From: an uncultured Clostridia bacterium
Lineage (GTDB): Bacteria; Bacillota; Clostridia; Oscillospirales; CAG-272
Assembly: GCA_937892405.1 (NCBI GenBank)
Contig: CALAFS010000261.1
Location: 1 to 20,808 of the forward strand
Length of the DNA stretch: 20,808 nucleotides
Direction: 5' to 3'
In this document: positions 14,263-20,635 of the stretch, piece after piece
Layout: each line of letters starts with the position of its first letter
How positions within the stretch are numbered: the stretch's first letter is position 1
The notes under the pieces: generated by a model
What the model saw: the letters and a program-made list of their open reading frames with translations, nothing else
The model's database searches: none
Told to the model about the DNA's origin: nothing
Position numbers and translations under genes: made by a program

Positions 14263-16491
14263 ATGGCAAAAAAGAAGACTACCACCGAAGAAGACTATAA
14301 ACTGAACGAAGCGGCACCGACTCTCCAGCCGATCACCGAGACGCTTGAGAAGAACTATATGCCATACGCGATGAGTGTCATCATCTCGCGCGCACTTCCC
14401 GAGATCGACGGATTCAAGCCGTCGCATCGTAAGCTCCTCTATACAATGTATAAAATGGGACTTATGACAGGGCAGAAAACAAAAAGTGCGAACATCGTCG
14501 GTCAGACCATGCACCTGAACCCGCATGGCGACTCCTCGATTTACGAGACGATGGTGCGTCTGACCCGCGGCAACGAGGCACTCCTGCACCCGTTCATCGA
14601 CTCCAAAGGCTCCTTCGGTAAACAGTATTCCCGCGATATGGCATACGCCGCTTCGCGTTACACGGAGGCAAAGCTCGATCCTTTCTGCAACGAGCTCTTC
14701 TCCGGTATTGATAAAAACGCCGTGGACTTCGTGCCGAACTACGATAATACCACAGAGGAGCCGACCCTCCTGCCGACCACCTTCCCGAACATTTTGGTTT
14801 CTCCGAACCTCGGTATCGCCGTCGGTATGGCGTGCTCCATCTGTTCCTTCAACCTTGCCGAGATCTGCGACGGTACAGTCGCACTTCTGAAAAATCCGAA
14901 TACGAGCATCGACCGCCTTCTTGATATTATCAAGGCACCCGATTTCCCGGGCGGCGCCGAGATTCTCTATGACAGAGAACAGATACGTAAGATCTACGAG
15001 ACCGGCGTCGGCAGCTTCCGCATGCGCGCCAAGTATGAGATCAACCGCAAGGAGCATTTCATCGACATTCTCGAGATTCCGTACAGCTCCTGTATCGAAG
15101 CCATTATGAAAAAAGCGACCGATATGATCAAGTCGGGCAAGCTCCGTGAGATCGCCGATGTCCGTGACGCCATTGACCTGAACGGCTTCAAGCTCACCTT
15201 CGATCTGAAAAAGGACGCCGACCCCGATGTCGTCATGCAAAAGCTCTTTGCCGCGACGGAGCTCGAGAACAACTTCGACTGTAACTTCAATATCCTCGTC
15301 GGCGGCACGCCGATGCAGCTCGGCGTGAAGAAGATTCTCACCGAATGGATTCGCTTCCGCGTCGGTTGCCTGACGCGTGAGCTGAAATTCGAGCTCGAGA
15401 AAAAGGAAGATAAACTTCATCTCCTTCTCGGTCTTGCCGCGATCCTTCTCGATATTGATAAGGCGATCCGTATCATCCGCAGTACCGAAAAAGAGGAAGA
15501 TGTCGTCCCGAACCTCGCCGAGGGCTTCCACCTGTCGATGAAGCAGGCGGAATATATCGCCGAGATCAAACTCCGTAACCTGAACCGTCAATATATTATC
15601 AACCGCGTGCAGGAGATCGAGAGCCTGCAAAAGCAGATCGAAGATCTGAAAGCCACACTCAAAGACGAGATCAAGCTGAAAGCGCGCATCATCGCCCAAC
15701 TCCAGGAAATCAAGAAAAAATACGGCAAACCGCGCAAAACGCAGATCGTCGAAAAGGGCACGACAGAGAACGCCCCGACGAAGGAGGACCTCTTCTTCGA
15801 GAACTATAACTGCCGCCTTGTCCTTACCCGCGGCGGCTACTTCAAGAAGCTGTCGGTACAGTCCGCCCGCTCCGTCGAGGAGCATAAACTCAAGGAGGGC
15901 GACTTCATCGTCTATGAGGAAGATACCGACAACCGCGGCGATGTCCTCTTCTTCACCGATAAGGGGCAGATCTACCGCGCCCGCGTCGCCGACTTCGACC
16001 TGACGAAGGCGTCGCAGATGGGCGACTATGTTCCCGCAAAGCTGTCGATGGAAGACGACGAGCATGTCGTCGGCGCGCAGATGATCTATGACATCGTCCC
16101 CGACGATAAGATGATCTATATCTTCGAGAACGGCAAGGGCGTGAAGATCCCGATGTCGGCATATGAGGCGAAGACACGCAGAAAGAAGATCGCCGGCGCC
16201 TTCAGCGCCGCGTCCCGCCCGATCGCCGCCTTCTATGAGAAAAAGAAAACACCCCTCACCGTCTTTATCAAGGCGGATAACGGAAAGGGAATTCTCATCA
16301 AGAGCACGCTCATCGCGGAGAAGACCACCCGTACCGCCGGCGGTACCCAGCTCATTCAGCTTACGAAGAAGGCGAAAGCCGACTTCGCCTCCGTCCGCAT
16401 CGACGACCTCGGCGAGAATGCACAGAAGTGCAAGAAGCTCGTCGTCCCCGCCGCCGGCGTCGCCTACGGCAAGCTGAAGCTCGATGTCTGA
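14263..16491 (+). CDS. Type IIA DNA topoisomerase subunit A (gyrase/topoisomerase IV)
   Basis: A 742-aa breakage-reunion subunit. The winged-helix region holds NPHGDSSIYE (87-95) and the catalytic tyrosine Y133 in AASRYTEAKL, which becomes linked to DNA. A long coiled segment (about 440-500, RQYIINRVQEIESLQKQIED) precedes the C-terminal beta-pinwheel (about 510-742). The gyrase-specific GyrA box QRRGG(K/R)G is not seen; the related site reads TRRKKIAGA, so a topoisomerase IV or lineage-specific role fits better than gyrase. Serine and an acidic residue occupy the two quinolone-resistance positions (S91, E95). AAAGGA lies 6 bases before the ATG. No B subunit lies beside it. A terminator follows and the next gene belongs to a different unit. 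Confidence 0.92.
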   Translation: MAKKKTTTEEDYKLNEAAPTLQPITETLEKNYMPYAMSVIISRALPEIDGFKPSHRKLLYTMYKMGLMTGQKTKSANIVGQTMHLNPHGDSSIYETMVRLTRGNEALLHPFIDSKGSFGKQYSRDMAYAASRYTEAKLDPFCNELFSGIDKNAVDFVPNYDNTTEEPTLLPTTFPNILVSPNLGIAVGMACSICSFNLAEICDGTVALLKNPNTSIDRLLDIIKAPDFPGGAEILYDREQIRKIYETGVGSFRMRAKYEINRKEHFIDILEIPYSSCIEAIMKKATDMIKSGKLREIADVRDAIDLNGFKLTFDLKKDADPDVVMQKLFAATELENNFDCNFNILVGGTPMQLGVKKILTEWIRFRVGCLTRELKFELEKKEDKLHLLLGLAAILLDIDKAIRIIRSTEKEEDVVPNLAEGFHLSMKQAEYIAEIKLRNLNRQYIINRVQEIESLQKQIEDLKATLKDEIKLKARIIAQLQEIKKKYGKPRKTQIVEKGTTENAPTKEDLFFENYNCRLVLTRGGYFKKLSVQSARSVEEHKLKEGDFIVYEEDTDNRGDVLFFTDKGQIYRARVADFDLTKASQMGDYVPAKLSMEDDEHVVGAQMIYDIVPDDKMIYIFENGKGVKIPMSAYEAKTRRKKIAGAFSAASRPIAAFYEKKKTPLTVFIKADNGKGILIKSTLIAEKTTRTAGGTQLIQLTKKAKADFASVRIDDLGENAQKCKKLVVPAAGVAYGKLKLDV

Positions 16492-16546
16492 TCCCGCCCG
16501 TCGCCACGGTAAAATTGAATAAGTTTTCCGGAAACCCGGAACAGCG

Positions 16547-16585
16547 AAAATCCACTTCTGTATGAAAAGCAGAAGTGGATTTTTT
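16547..16585 (+). terminator. Terminator closing the coaE-topoisomerase operon
   Basis: Fourteen-base perfect arms (16547-16560 and 16570-16583) with core ATCCACTTCTG/CAGAAGTGGAT enclose a 9-base loop and end in T6. It lies 55 bases after the topoisomerase stop codon. The 93 bases from here to the recombinase start show no strong promoter. Confidence 0.9.
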
Positions 16586-16678
16586 ATATATCGGAACCCG
16601 TGCGTCATAGCATAAGCAAAAAAACGCGTGCGAAACGCACACCTTCCGAACCGATGATAAAAAGAAAGGGAACAGAAA

Positions 16679-16702
16679 ATGAAAATGAAAATGAAAATGA
16701 AA
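16679..16702 (+). repeat. ATGAAA x4 repeat at the recombinase start
   Basis: Four perfect ATGAAA units give MKMKMKMK. Any of the four ATGs could be the start. AAAGGG lies 8 bases before the first one, at 16679. Confidence 0.9.
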
Positions 16703-17633
16703 GAATGGCTCCCCCTGTGGCTTGCCGAAGAAGTGAAACCGACGGTAAAGGAGAGAACCCACGCCCGCTACGCGGAGATCACGCGGCATCATCTGATGCC
16801 GCACCTCGGAGAAAGAGAACTCGCGGATATCGCCCCCCGGCGATATGCAAAAGATGATCGCAAACCTCAGCAAAAAGGGGAATCTCCGCACGGGAGGAGG
16901 ACTCTCCCCCTCATCCGTGAACGCGATCGTCACCGTCGCGCAGAGCGCCCTGAAGGCGGCGTGCCGCCGCGGGTACATACCCTCCTACACCGCCGACCGC
17001 GTCAGACGCCCGAAGACGGCGGAAAAAGAGATCGGCTGTTTTACGCCGGAGGAGCAGAAGAAGATCGAGCATGCGGCATTCTCCGACCGCCGCCCCAAGA
17101 TGTTCGGCATCGTCCTCGCTCTCTATACGGGACTGCGTATCGGTGAGCTTCTCGCTTTGGAATGGGAGGACATCGACTTTGAGAAAGCCGAGCTATCCGT
17201 CAATAAAAGTTGTCACGACGCGGAGAAAAACGGAGAGTTCTGTCGCGTCACCGACACGCCGAAGACTCCCACCTCCCGCCGCATCGTCCCGATCCCGCGA
17301 CAGATCCTGCCGCTTTTGCGCGAGCAAAAGAAAAAATCCCGCACGCCGTGGGTCATAGGCGGGGAAAAGAAAAACGCCGCCGAAAGTCCCCTCTCGGTGC
17401 GTTCCTATCAATACAGCTTTTCGCTCCTTTTGAAGCGCCTCGGCATCCCGCATCGCGGCTTTCACGCCCTGCGGCATACCTTCGCCACCCGCGCCCTCGA
17501 GTGCGGCATGGATGTCAAAACCCTCGCGGAGATCCTCGGTCACAAGAACCCCACCGTCACCCTGAACCGCTATGTCCATAGCCTCCTCCCGCATAAGCAC
17601 GAGATGATGAACAAGCTCGGAAAATTGCTGTAA
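16679..17633 (+). pseudogene. Tyrosine recombinase/phage-type integrase, single-base frameshift
   Basis: Two overlapping frames together make one integrase. Frame one (16679 to about 16837) gives the N-terminal core-binding start (EWLPLWLAEEVKPTVKERTH, HLMPHLGERELADIAP). Frame two (from about 16839 to TAA 17633) gives the rest (GDMQKMIANLSKKGNLRTGGG onward). One extra C in the CCCCCC tract at 16833-16838 causes the break; with five Cs the protein would read APGDMQ and be 317 aa. The catalytic set is complete in corrected numbering: R153 (TGLRIGELLALEW), K195 (TPKTPTSRR), H262 and R265 (HALRH), H288 (LGHKN) and nucleophile Y298 (NRYVH). Composition resembles the host-like DNA to its left. It may be a sequencing error, a dead gene or a slippery site. 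It borders the AT-rich island. Confidence 0.88.
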
Positions 17634-17641
17634 AAAAATTA

Positions 17642-17662
17642 CACCTAATGTTATATTAGGTG
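17642..17662. repeat. Palindrome A next to the recombinase (possible recombination site or terminator)
   Basis: CACCTAAT-GTTAT-ATTAGGTG begins 8 bases after the recombinase stop. On the minus strand it is followed by TAATTTTTTT, so it can end leftward transcripts; the plus-strand tail (CAATTTCT) is weak. Its reverse complement matches palindrome B except for one compensated base pair. Confidence 0.75.
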
Positions 17663-17677
17663 CAATTTCTGATACGA

Positions 17678-17706
17678 ATTATATCACAGTATTCGAAAAA
17701 AATCAA
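17678..17706 (-). promoter_or_regulatory. Leftward promoter inside the palindrome-flanked segment
   Basis: On the minus strand, TTGATT (17701-17706) and a perfect TATAAT (17678-17683) are separated by 17 bases. It points at palindrome A and the recombinase 3' end, where no leftward gene exists. On the plus strand, TATAAT at 17762-17767 has only TTGAAA at a poor 20-base spacing. Confidence 0.5.
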
Positions 17707-17793
17707 TAGTTTTCGCAAAATTTAAACAAAAAACCTTGAAAAACAGTAAAAAACTATATTCTATAATGTTTTTCACCCAAAATTTCAAGTAAA

Positions 17794-17824
17794 TTTTTCA
17801 CCTATTATAACAATAGGTGAAAAA
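17794..17824. repeat. Palindrome B, inverted relative of palindrome A
   Basis: TTTTTCACCTATT (17794-17806) and its exact complement (17812-17824) enclose ATAAC. This is a 13-5-13 perfect inverted repeat, 20 bases before the 72-aa ORF. Its core is palindrome A in reverse orientation. Confidence 0.85.
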
Positions 17825-17843
17825 AAGAAACGGGGTAATTAAA

Positions 17844-18062
17844 ATGAACAAATTCATTCGACACGAAGTACACCATTACAGATACACGAATCAGGAAAAG
17901 CAAGAAGATTTTGAATATGATGTGTATCAGGTAGAGCACAATGCATATGAATATCGATTTGTTGATAATAGAATAAAAACATTTGTTTCCAATGATCCGG
18001 ATGACACCACGATCGGCATAAAAATATATCAGGCGTTGGAATTCCGTATCCCGAAAAAATAA
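17844..18062 (+). CDS. Small hypothetical protein, 72 aa
   Basis: This protein is not recognised. It begins MNKFIRHEVHHYRYTNQEK and is unusually rich in tyrosine, histidine and acidic residues, with a core EYDVYQVEHNAYEYRFV and a C-terminal basic pair. No membrane segment or signal peptide is seen; it looks soluble. The ribosome binding site is weak (GGGG, 8 bases upstream). A GTG in frame at 17817 would begin inside palindrome B and is less likely. Codon use is AT-rich, unlike the recombinase to the left. If the 17642-17824 segment can invert, this is the gene whose transcription would change. Confidence 0.5.
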   Translation: MNKFIRHEVHHYRYTNQEKQEDFEYDVYQVEHNAYEYRFVDNRIKTFVSNDPDDTTIGIKIYQALEFRIPKK

Positions 18063-18074
18063 ATAGTTTCAATG

Positions 18075-18102
18075 TTGACACAACAACAAAAAATGTTATG
18101 CA
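18075..18102 (+). promoter_or_regulatory. Possible promoter of the 58-aa ORF
   Basis: A perfect TTGACA (18075-18080) is followed after 16 bases by TATGCA (18097-18102), a weak -10. It lies about 50 bases before the ATG at 18155. Confidence 0.35.
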
Positions 18103-18154
18103 TGGATTTGAATTTTAAAGAAATCTAATCTTTTTCAGAAAAACAGGAGGCAAA

Positions 18155-18331
18155 ATGAAAAAATCAGTTGATGCGATAGTAAAGGACGAGAAGGTTTACT
18201 GTGAAGAGGTAAGGAGGTATCTCAACATTCATTCCATGACACATCCGATTCTCAAGGTGAGATACTCTGCGGTTTGTGATGATTGGAAGCCAAGTTACCC
18301 AAAGAGTTGTAGGTACTATGAGCGCCAATGA
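18155..18331 (+). CDS. Small hypothetical protein, 58 aa
   Basis: A short ORF with one of the best ribosome binding sites in the window: AGGAGG ends 4 bases before the ATG. The product begins MKKSVDAIVKDEKVYCEEVR and ends DDWKPSYPKSCRYYERQ. It has three cysteines (C16, C41, C52), many charged residues, and no membrane segment. I do not recognise it. It lies between the 72-aa ORF and the structured element at 18352, with no terminator before that element. The strong ribosome binding site and AT-rich codon use matching its neighbours support it being real. Confidence 0.55.
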   Translation: MKKSVDAIVKDEKVYCEEVRRYLNIHSMTHPILKVRYSAVCDDWKPSYPKSCRYYERQ

Positions 18332-18351
18332 AGTAAGCTATAATATGTCTG

Positions 18352-18475
18352 CGACACATTTGAATATTTCCACTACCAAGGGAGTACTGTAGATAAAAAT
18401 GTACTCGTTCCCCTTGCTATATAGTGGATAATGTGTCGTAAGATTGAGAGAGACGCTTTTCGTGCGTCTCTCAAT
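18352..18475 (+). ncRNA. Structured non-coding element upstream of the SHOCT genes
   Basis: Two adjacent foldable parts. Part one (18352-18438) is an 87-base interrupted hairpin: CGACACATT with AATGTGTCG, TCCACTA with TAGTGGA, CAAGGG with CCCTTG (18411-18416), and AGTAC with GTACT around a 13-base loop. Part two (18443-18475) pairs ATTGAGAG..ACGC with GCGTCTCTCAAT (12 bp, 2-base bulge). The 3' arm of part two can instead pair GTGCG (18462-18466) with CGCAC (18480-18484), which is followed by TTTTT. A TATAAT lies just upstream (18339-18344) without a clear -35. It could be a leader RNA with alternative structures, a small RNA, or a miniature inverted-repeat element. No known riboswitch class was recognised. 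Confidence 0.45.
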
Positions 18476-18514
18476 GGGGCGCACTTTTTATTTTTGTTAA
18501 AGGAGGTCATCACT

Positions 18515-18877
18515 ATGTATGACAACATTGGCGGAAAAATCAAGGGTTTAGCAAAAGCTGTATTTATTGTTGAAGCTATTGCGACGGTTATTACGGGAAT
18601 TGCATTAATGGCATCCGGTGAGGATATGATTCTCATTGGATCGCTTGTAATGGTAGGCGGTCCCCTTGTTGCTTGGATATCGTCATGGTTGCTTTATGGC
18701 TTCGGTGAACTCATTGACAAAACTTGCGATATTGCTCGAAATGCTCACGGCGGTGAAAGAAAGTCAGAAGCACAATCTAAAGTTGACTATGAGAGAGTTG
18801 GAAAAATAGAAAGACTTCGTTCTCAAGGATTAATCAATGAAGAAGAGTATCAGCAGGCAATTTCTAAAGAGAAGTAA
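18515..18877 (+). CDS. Small membrane protein with C-terminal SHOCT-like tail
   Basis: A 120-aa protein. It opens MYDNIGGKIKGLAKAVFIVE, then has two membrane segments (about 14-34, AKAVFIVEAIATVITGIALMA, and 40-62, ILIGSLVMVGGPLVAWISSWLLY), with a conserved-looking GFGELID after the second. A polar linker leads to a short helical hairpin (about 95-120, GKIERLRSQGLINEEEYQQAISKE) of the SHOCT type. Similar two-helix proteins are widespread in Firmicutes, without known function; SHOCT tails are thought to mediate oligomer or partner contacts. AGGAGG lies 8 bases before the ATG, so the in-frame GTG at 18431 is not the start. It is 10 bases from the next gene, which carries the same type of tail. 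Confidence 0.85.
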   Translation: MYDNIGGKIKGLAKAVFIVEAIATVITGIALMASGEDMILIGSLVMVGGPLVAWISSWLLYGFGELIDKTCDIARNAHGGERKSEAQSKVDYERVGKIERLRSQGLINEEEYQQAISKEK

Positions 18878-18887
18878 GAGGTAATAT

Positions 18888-19658
18888 ATGAATATATCAA
18901 TAAAAAGAACTCCATCTTTAAAGTGCGGTGTCGCAATTAAATTGTTGTCTATAATAGCACTTGTGTGTACTGTTTTAAGTCGTATTTCATATTTCTTCTA
19001 TTATGATTCTGAAAACATAAACGGTAAATGGGTTTATGAATTAACGTTTAGATTTCCAGACTTTTTACCTCTAATCTTTTTATTGGTATCAATAGCACCT
19101 TTTATCTTATTTGTTATCTATATTCTTAGATTTCACAATGAACTAAAAGCAACTGTTTTGATTCCTATCATTTTTGGGCTGCTACCGATTAACTTCATAT
19201 TTGGTGGCTACGGTAGAGGTCTCTTATTTTGGATAATTGAATTGTTGATTTTGGGGGCGTGTGTATTAGCGGTTATAAGTGCACTTAAAGGACTTAACAA
19301 AAAACTTTTTGTAATAATTCCTATGTCGTTATGTTTATTGTATAATGTGTTGTCAATTATTAGTATTAGGTTTTTTCAACAATTAGACTGGTACATAGAA
19401 GATTCAATGTATCTTTATGTTTTTACTCTTCCACTTGATATTATTGGTTCAACACTTTTTTGCATTTCCTTACTTTTGTTTGGAGTAAAGAATAAAATTC
19501 CACCAATTATTGCACTTTCACCCGAAAAAGAAAGGGCGAGAGTGGAAAAAATGAATCCTGAACAAGCACTAAAGCTGTTAAAGGATAAGTTTGATCTTGG
19601 TATGATTACCGAGGAGGAATATCAAGCACAACGAGCAGGAATTATCAGCAAACTATAA
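18888..19658 (+). CDS. Six-segment membrane protein with C-terminal SHOCT-like tail
   Basis: A 256-aa protein with about six hydrophobic membrane segments (roughly 13-37, 57-81, 88-107, 112-134, 138-160 and 177-202). A short linker and a helical tail follow (about 226-256, PEQALKLLKDKFDLGMITEEEYQAQRAGII), again SHOCT-like. No enzymatic motif, transporter signature or conserved charged membrane residue stands out, so the function is unknown. GAGG lies 6 bases before the ATG and the gene follows its partner by 10 bases, so they are surely co-transcribed. Codon use is strongly AT-rich. A terminator follows after 13 bases. Confidence 0.75.
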   Translation: MNISIKRTPSLKCGVAIKLLSIIALVCTVLSRISYFFYYDSENINGKWVYELTFRFPDFLPLIFLLVSIAPFILFVIYILRFHNELKATVLIPIIFGLLPINFIFGGYGRGLLFWIIELLILGACVLAVISALKGLNKKLFVIIPMSLCLLYNVLSIISIRFFQQLDWYIEDSMYLYVFTLPLDIIGSTLFCISLLLFGVKNKIPPIIALSPEKERARVEKMNPEQALKLLKDKFDLGMITEEEYQAQRAGIISKL

Positions 19659-19671
19659 ATGATTAACAGTA

Positions 19672-19729
19672 AAGGGACTGTCGCAAACAGGTATTTGAAA
19701 TGCCTATTTGCGACAGCCCCTTCTTTTTG
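19672..19729. terminator. Bidirectional terminator between the SHOCT operon and the response regulator
   Basis: A long stem with few mismatches (CTGTCGCAAA 19678-19687 with TTTGCGACAG 19707-19716, extended by AAGGG/CCCTT and AGG/CCT) ends in TTCTTTTT. It marks the right edge of the AT-rich region and lies just past the stop of the convergent regulator. Confidence 0.85.
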
Positions 19730-19740
19730 AATTCCTTTGA

Positions 19741-20430
19741 TTACGAAATCGTTTCAAACTTATAGCCGACACCCCAAACGGTTTTGAGCGACCATTTGTC
19801 GGAGACGCCTTCGAGTTTTTCGCGCAGGCGCTTGACATGGACATCGACCGTGCGGGAGTCACCGAGATAGTCAAAGCCCCACACCTTGTCGAGGAGCTGA
19901 TCGCGCGTGAAAACGCGGTTGCAATTCGAGGCAAGGAAGTAGAGGAGCTCGAGCTCCTTCGGGGGAATGTCGATTGCCTTGCCGTTGAGCTTCAGCTCGT
20001 ATTTCTGCAGGCTGATTTCGATATTCTCGAATTTTACGACTTCGTCGTCCGAGGTCTTCGTGTGGGCATTGTAACGGCGGAGCACCGCCTTGACTCTCGC
20101 GGAGAGTTCCTTCATATCGAAGGGCTTGACGATGAAGTCATCGGCGCCGAGCTCGAGACCGAGCACTTTGTCGAACACTTCGCCCTTCGCGGTAATCATG
20201 ATAACCGGCTTCGAGGAAATCTCACGGATTTCGCGGCAGACCTGCCAGCCGTCTTTTTTCGGCATCATGATGTCGAGCAGGACGAGATCGGGTTCGTACA
20301 TTTTGAAGAAGTTGATGCCCTCGGCACCGTCGGTCGCGGTCTTGACTTTGTAACCTTCGTTCTCAAAGTAGATTTTCAGGACATCGCAGATGTTGGGGTC
20401 GTCGTCGACGACAAGAAGCTTGGTATCCAT
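19741..20430 (-). CDS. OmpR/PhoB-family response regulator
   Basis: A 229-aa two-component regulator. Receiver domain (1-120): acidic pocket D9-D11 (LLVVDDDPNI), phospho-acceptor D53 (LVLLDIMMPKKDGW), T80 (MITAKG) and K102 (VKPFD). Winged-helix DNA-binding domain (about 130-229): LTYHFL-type helix region PPKELELLYFLASNCNRVFTR, then GDSRTVDVHVKRLREKL and VWGVGYKFE at the end. The ATG at 20430 has GGAGG 8 bases upstream; the alternative ATG at 20445 overlaps that site. No histidine kinase follows before the terminator, so the partner lies elsewhere. It has a perfect-consensus promoter and TTAACA repeats in its leader that could be an autoregulatory site. Confidence 0.95.
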   Translation of the reverse strand: MDTKLLVVDDDPNICDVLKIYFENEGYKVKTATDGAEGINFFKMYEPDLVLLDIMMPKKDGWQVCREIREISSKPVIMITAKGEVFDKVLGLELGADDFIVKPFDMKELSARVKAVLRRYNAHTKTSDDEVVKFENIEISLQKYELKLNGKAIDIPPKELELLYFLASNCNRVFTRDQLLDKVWGFDYLGDSRTVDVHVKRLREKLEGVSDKWSLKTVWGVGYKFETIS

Positions 20431-20446
20431 TTTGCTTTCCTCCATT

Positions 20447-20480
20447 TGTTAACTTTGTTAAAAACATTAAAATCTTAACA
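20447..20480 (-). promoter_or_regulatory. TTAACA repeat cluster in the regulator's leader
   Basis: On the minus strand TTAACA occurs at 20447-20452 and 20456-20461 (9 bases apart). A third copy at 20475-20480 is in the opposite orientation, forming an inverted pair with the second. They lie between the -10 element and the ribosome binding site, where a bound repressor would block transcription. Confidence 0.4.
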
Positions 20481-20485
20481 ATTAT

Positions 20486-20514
20486 ATTATACCGAAAGAG
20501 AAGACAAATGTCAA
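20486..20514 (-). promoter_or_regulatory. Promoter of the response regulator
   Basis: On the minus strand, TTGACA (20509-20514) and TATAAT (20486-20491) are both perfect and separated by 17 bases. This is the strongest-looking promoter in the window. Confidence 0.85.
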
Positions 20515-20604
20515 GAACAAATGATGAATATTTTCTTCCTTTCTATAAAACTATTATGAAAAAATTTTGACCGGTTTTGCATAAAATAACATTTTGCGAG
20601 AGGA

Positions 20605-20635
20605 GAAAAATTCCCTGCGGAGCCGCGCAGGGAAT
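20605..20635 (-). terminator. GC-rich hairpin with minus-strand T tract
   Basis: ATTCCCTGCG and its complement (20610-20619 and 20626-20635) form a 10-bp stem with a 6-base loop. On the minus strand TTTTTC follows. It would end a leftward transcript arriving from beyond the window; no such gene is visible here. Confidence 0.45.

Noticed and set aside
13618..16608. A 996-codon open frame on the minus strand opposite the Sua5 and topoisomerase genes
   Set aside because: It lies antisense to two clearly recognised genes, has no recognisable domain, and is explained by the GC-rich codon use of the sense genes removing stops from that frame.
16586..16678. Search for an attachment-site duplication between the recombinase upstream region and the right edge of the island
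   Set aside because: No direct repeat linking the topoisomerase 3' end or 16586-16678 to the region near 19735 was found by eye, and no tRNA gene is present.
17642..17824. CRISPR array reading of the repeated palindromes
   Set aside because: There are only two copies, in opposite orientation, 131 bases apart, with no regular spacers and no cas genes.
18072..18128. An 18-codon frame (MLTQQQKMLCMDLNFKEI) before the 58-aa ORF
   Set aside because: It has no ribosome binding site, is very short, and overlaps a likely promoter.
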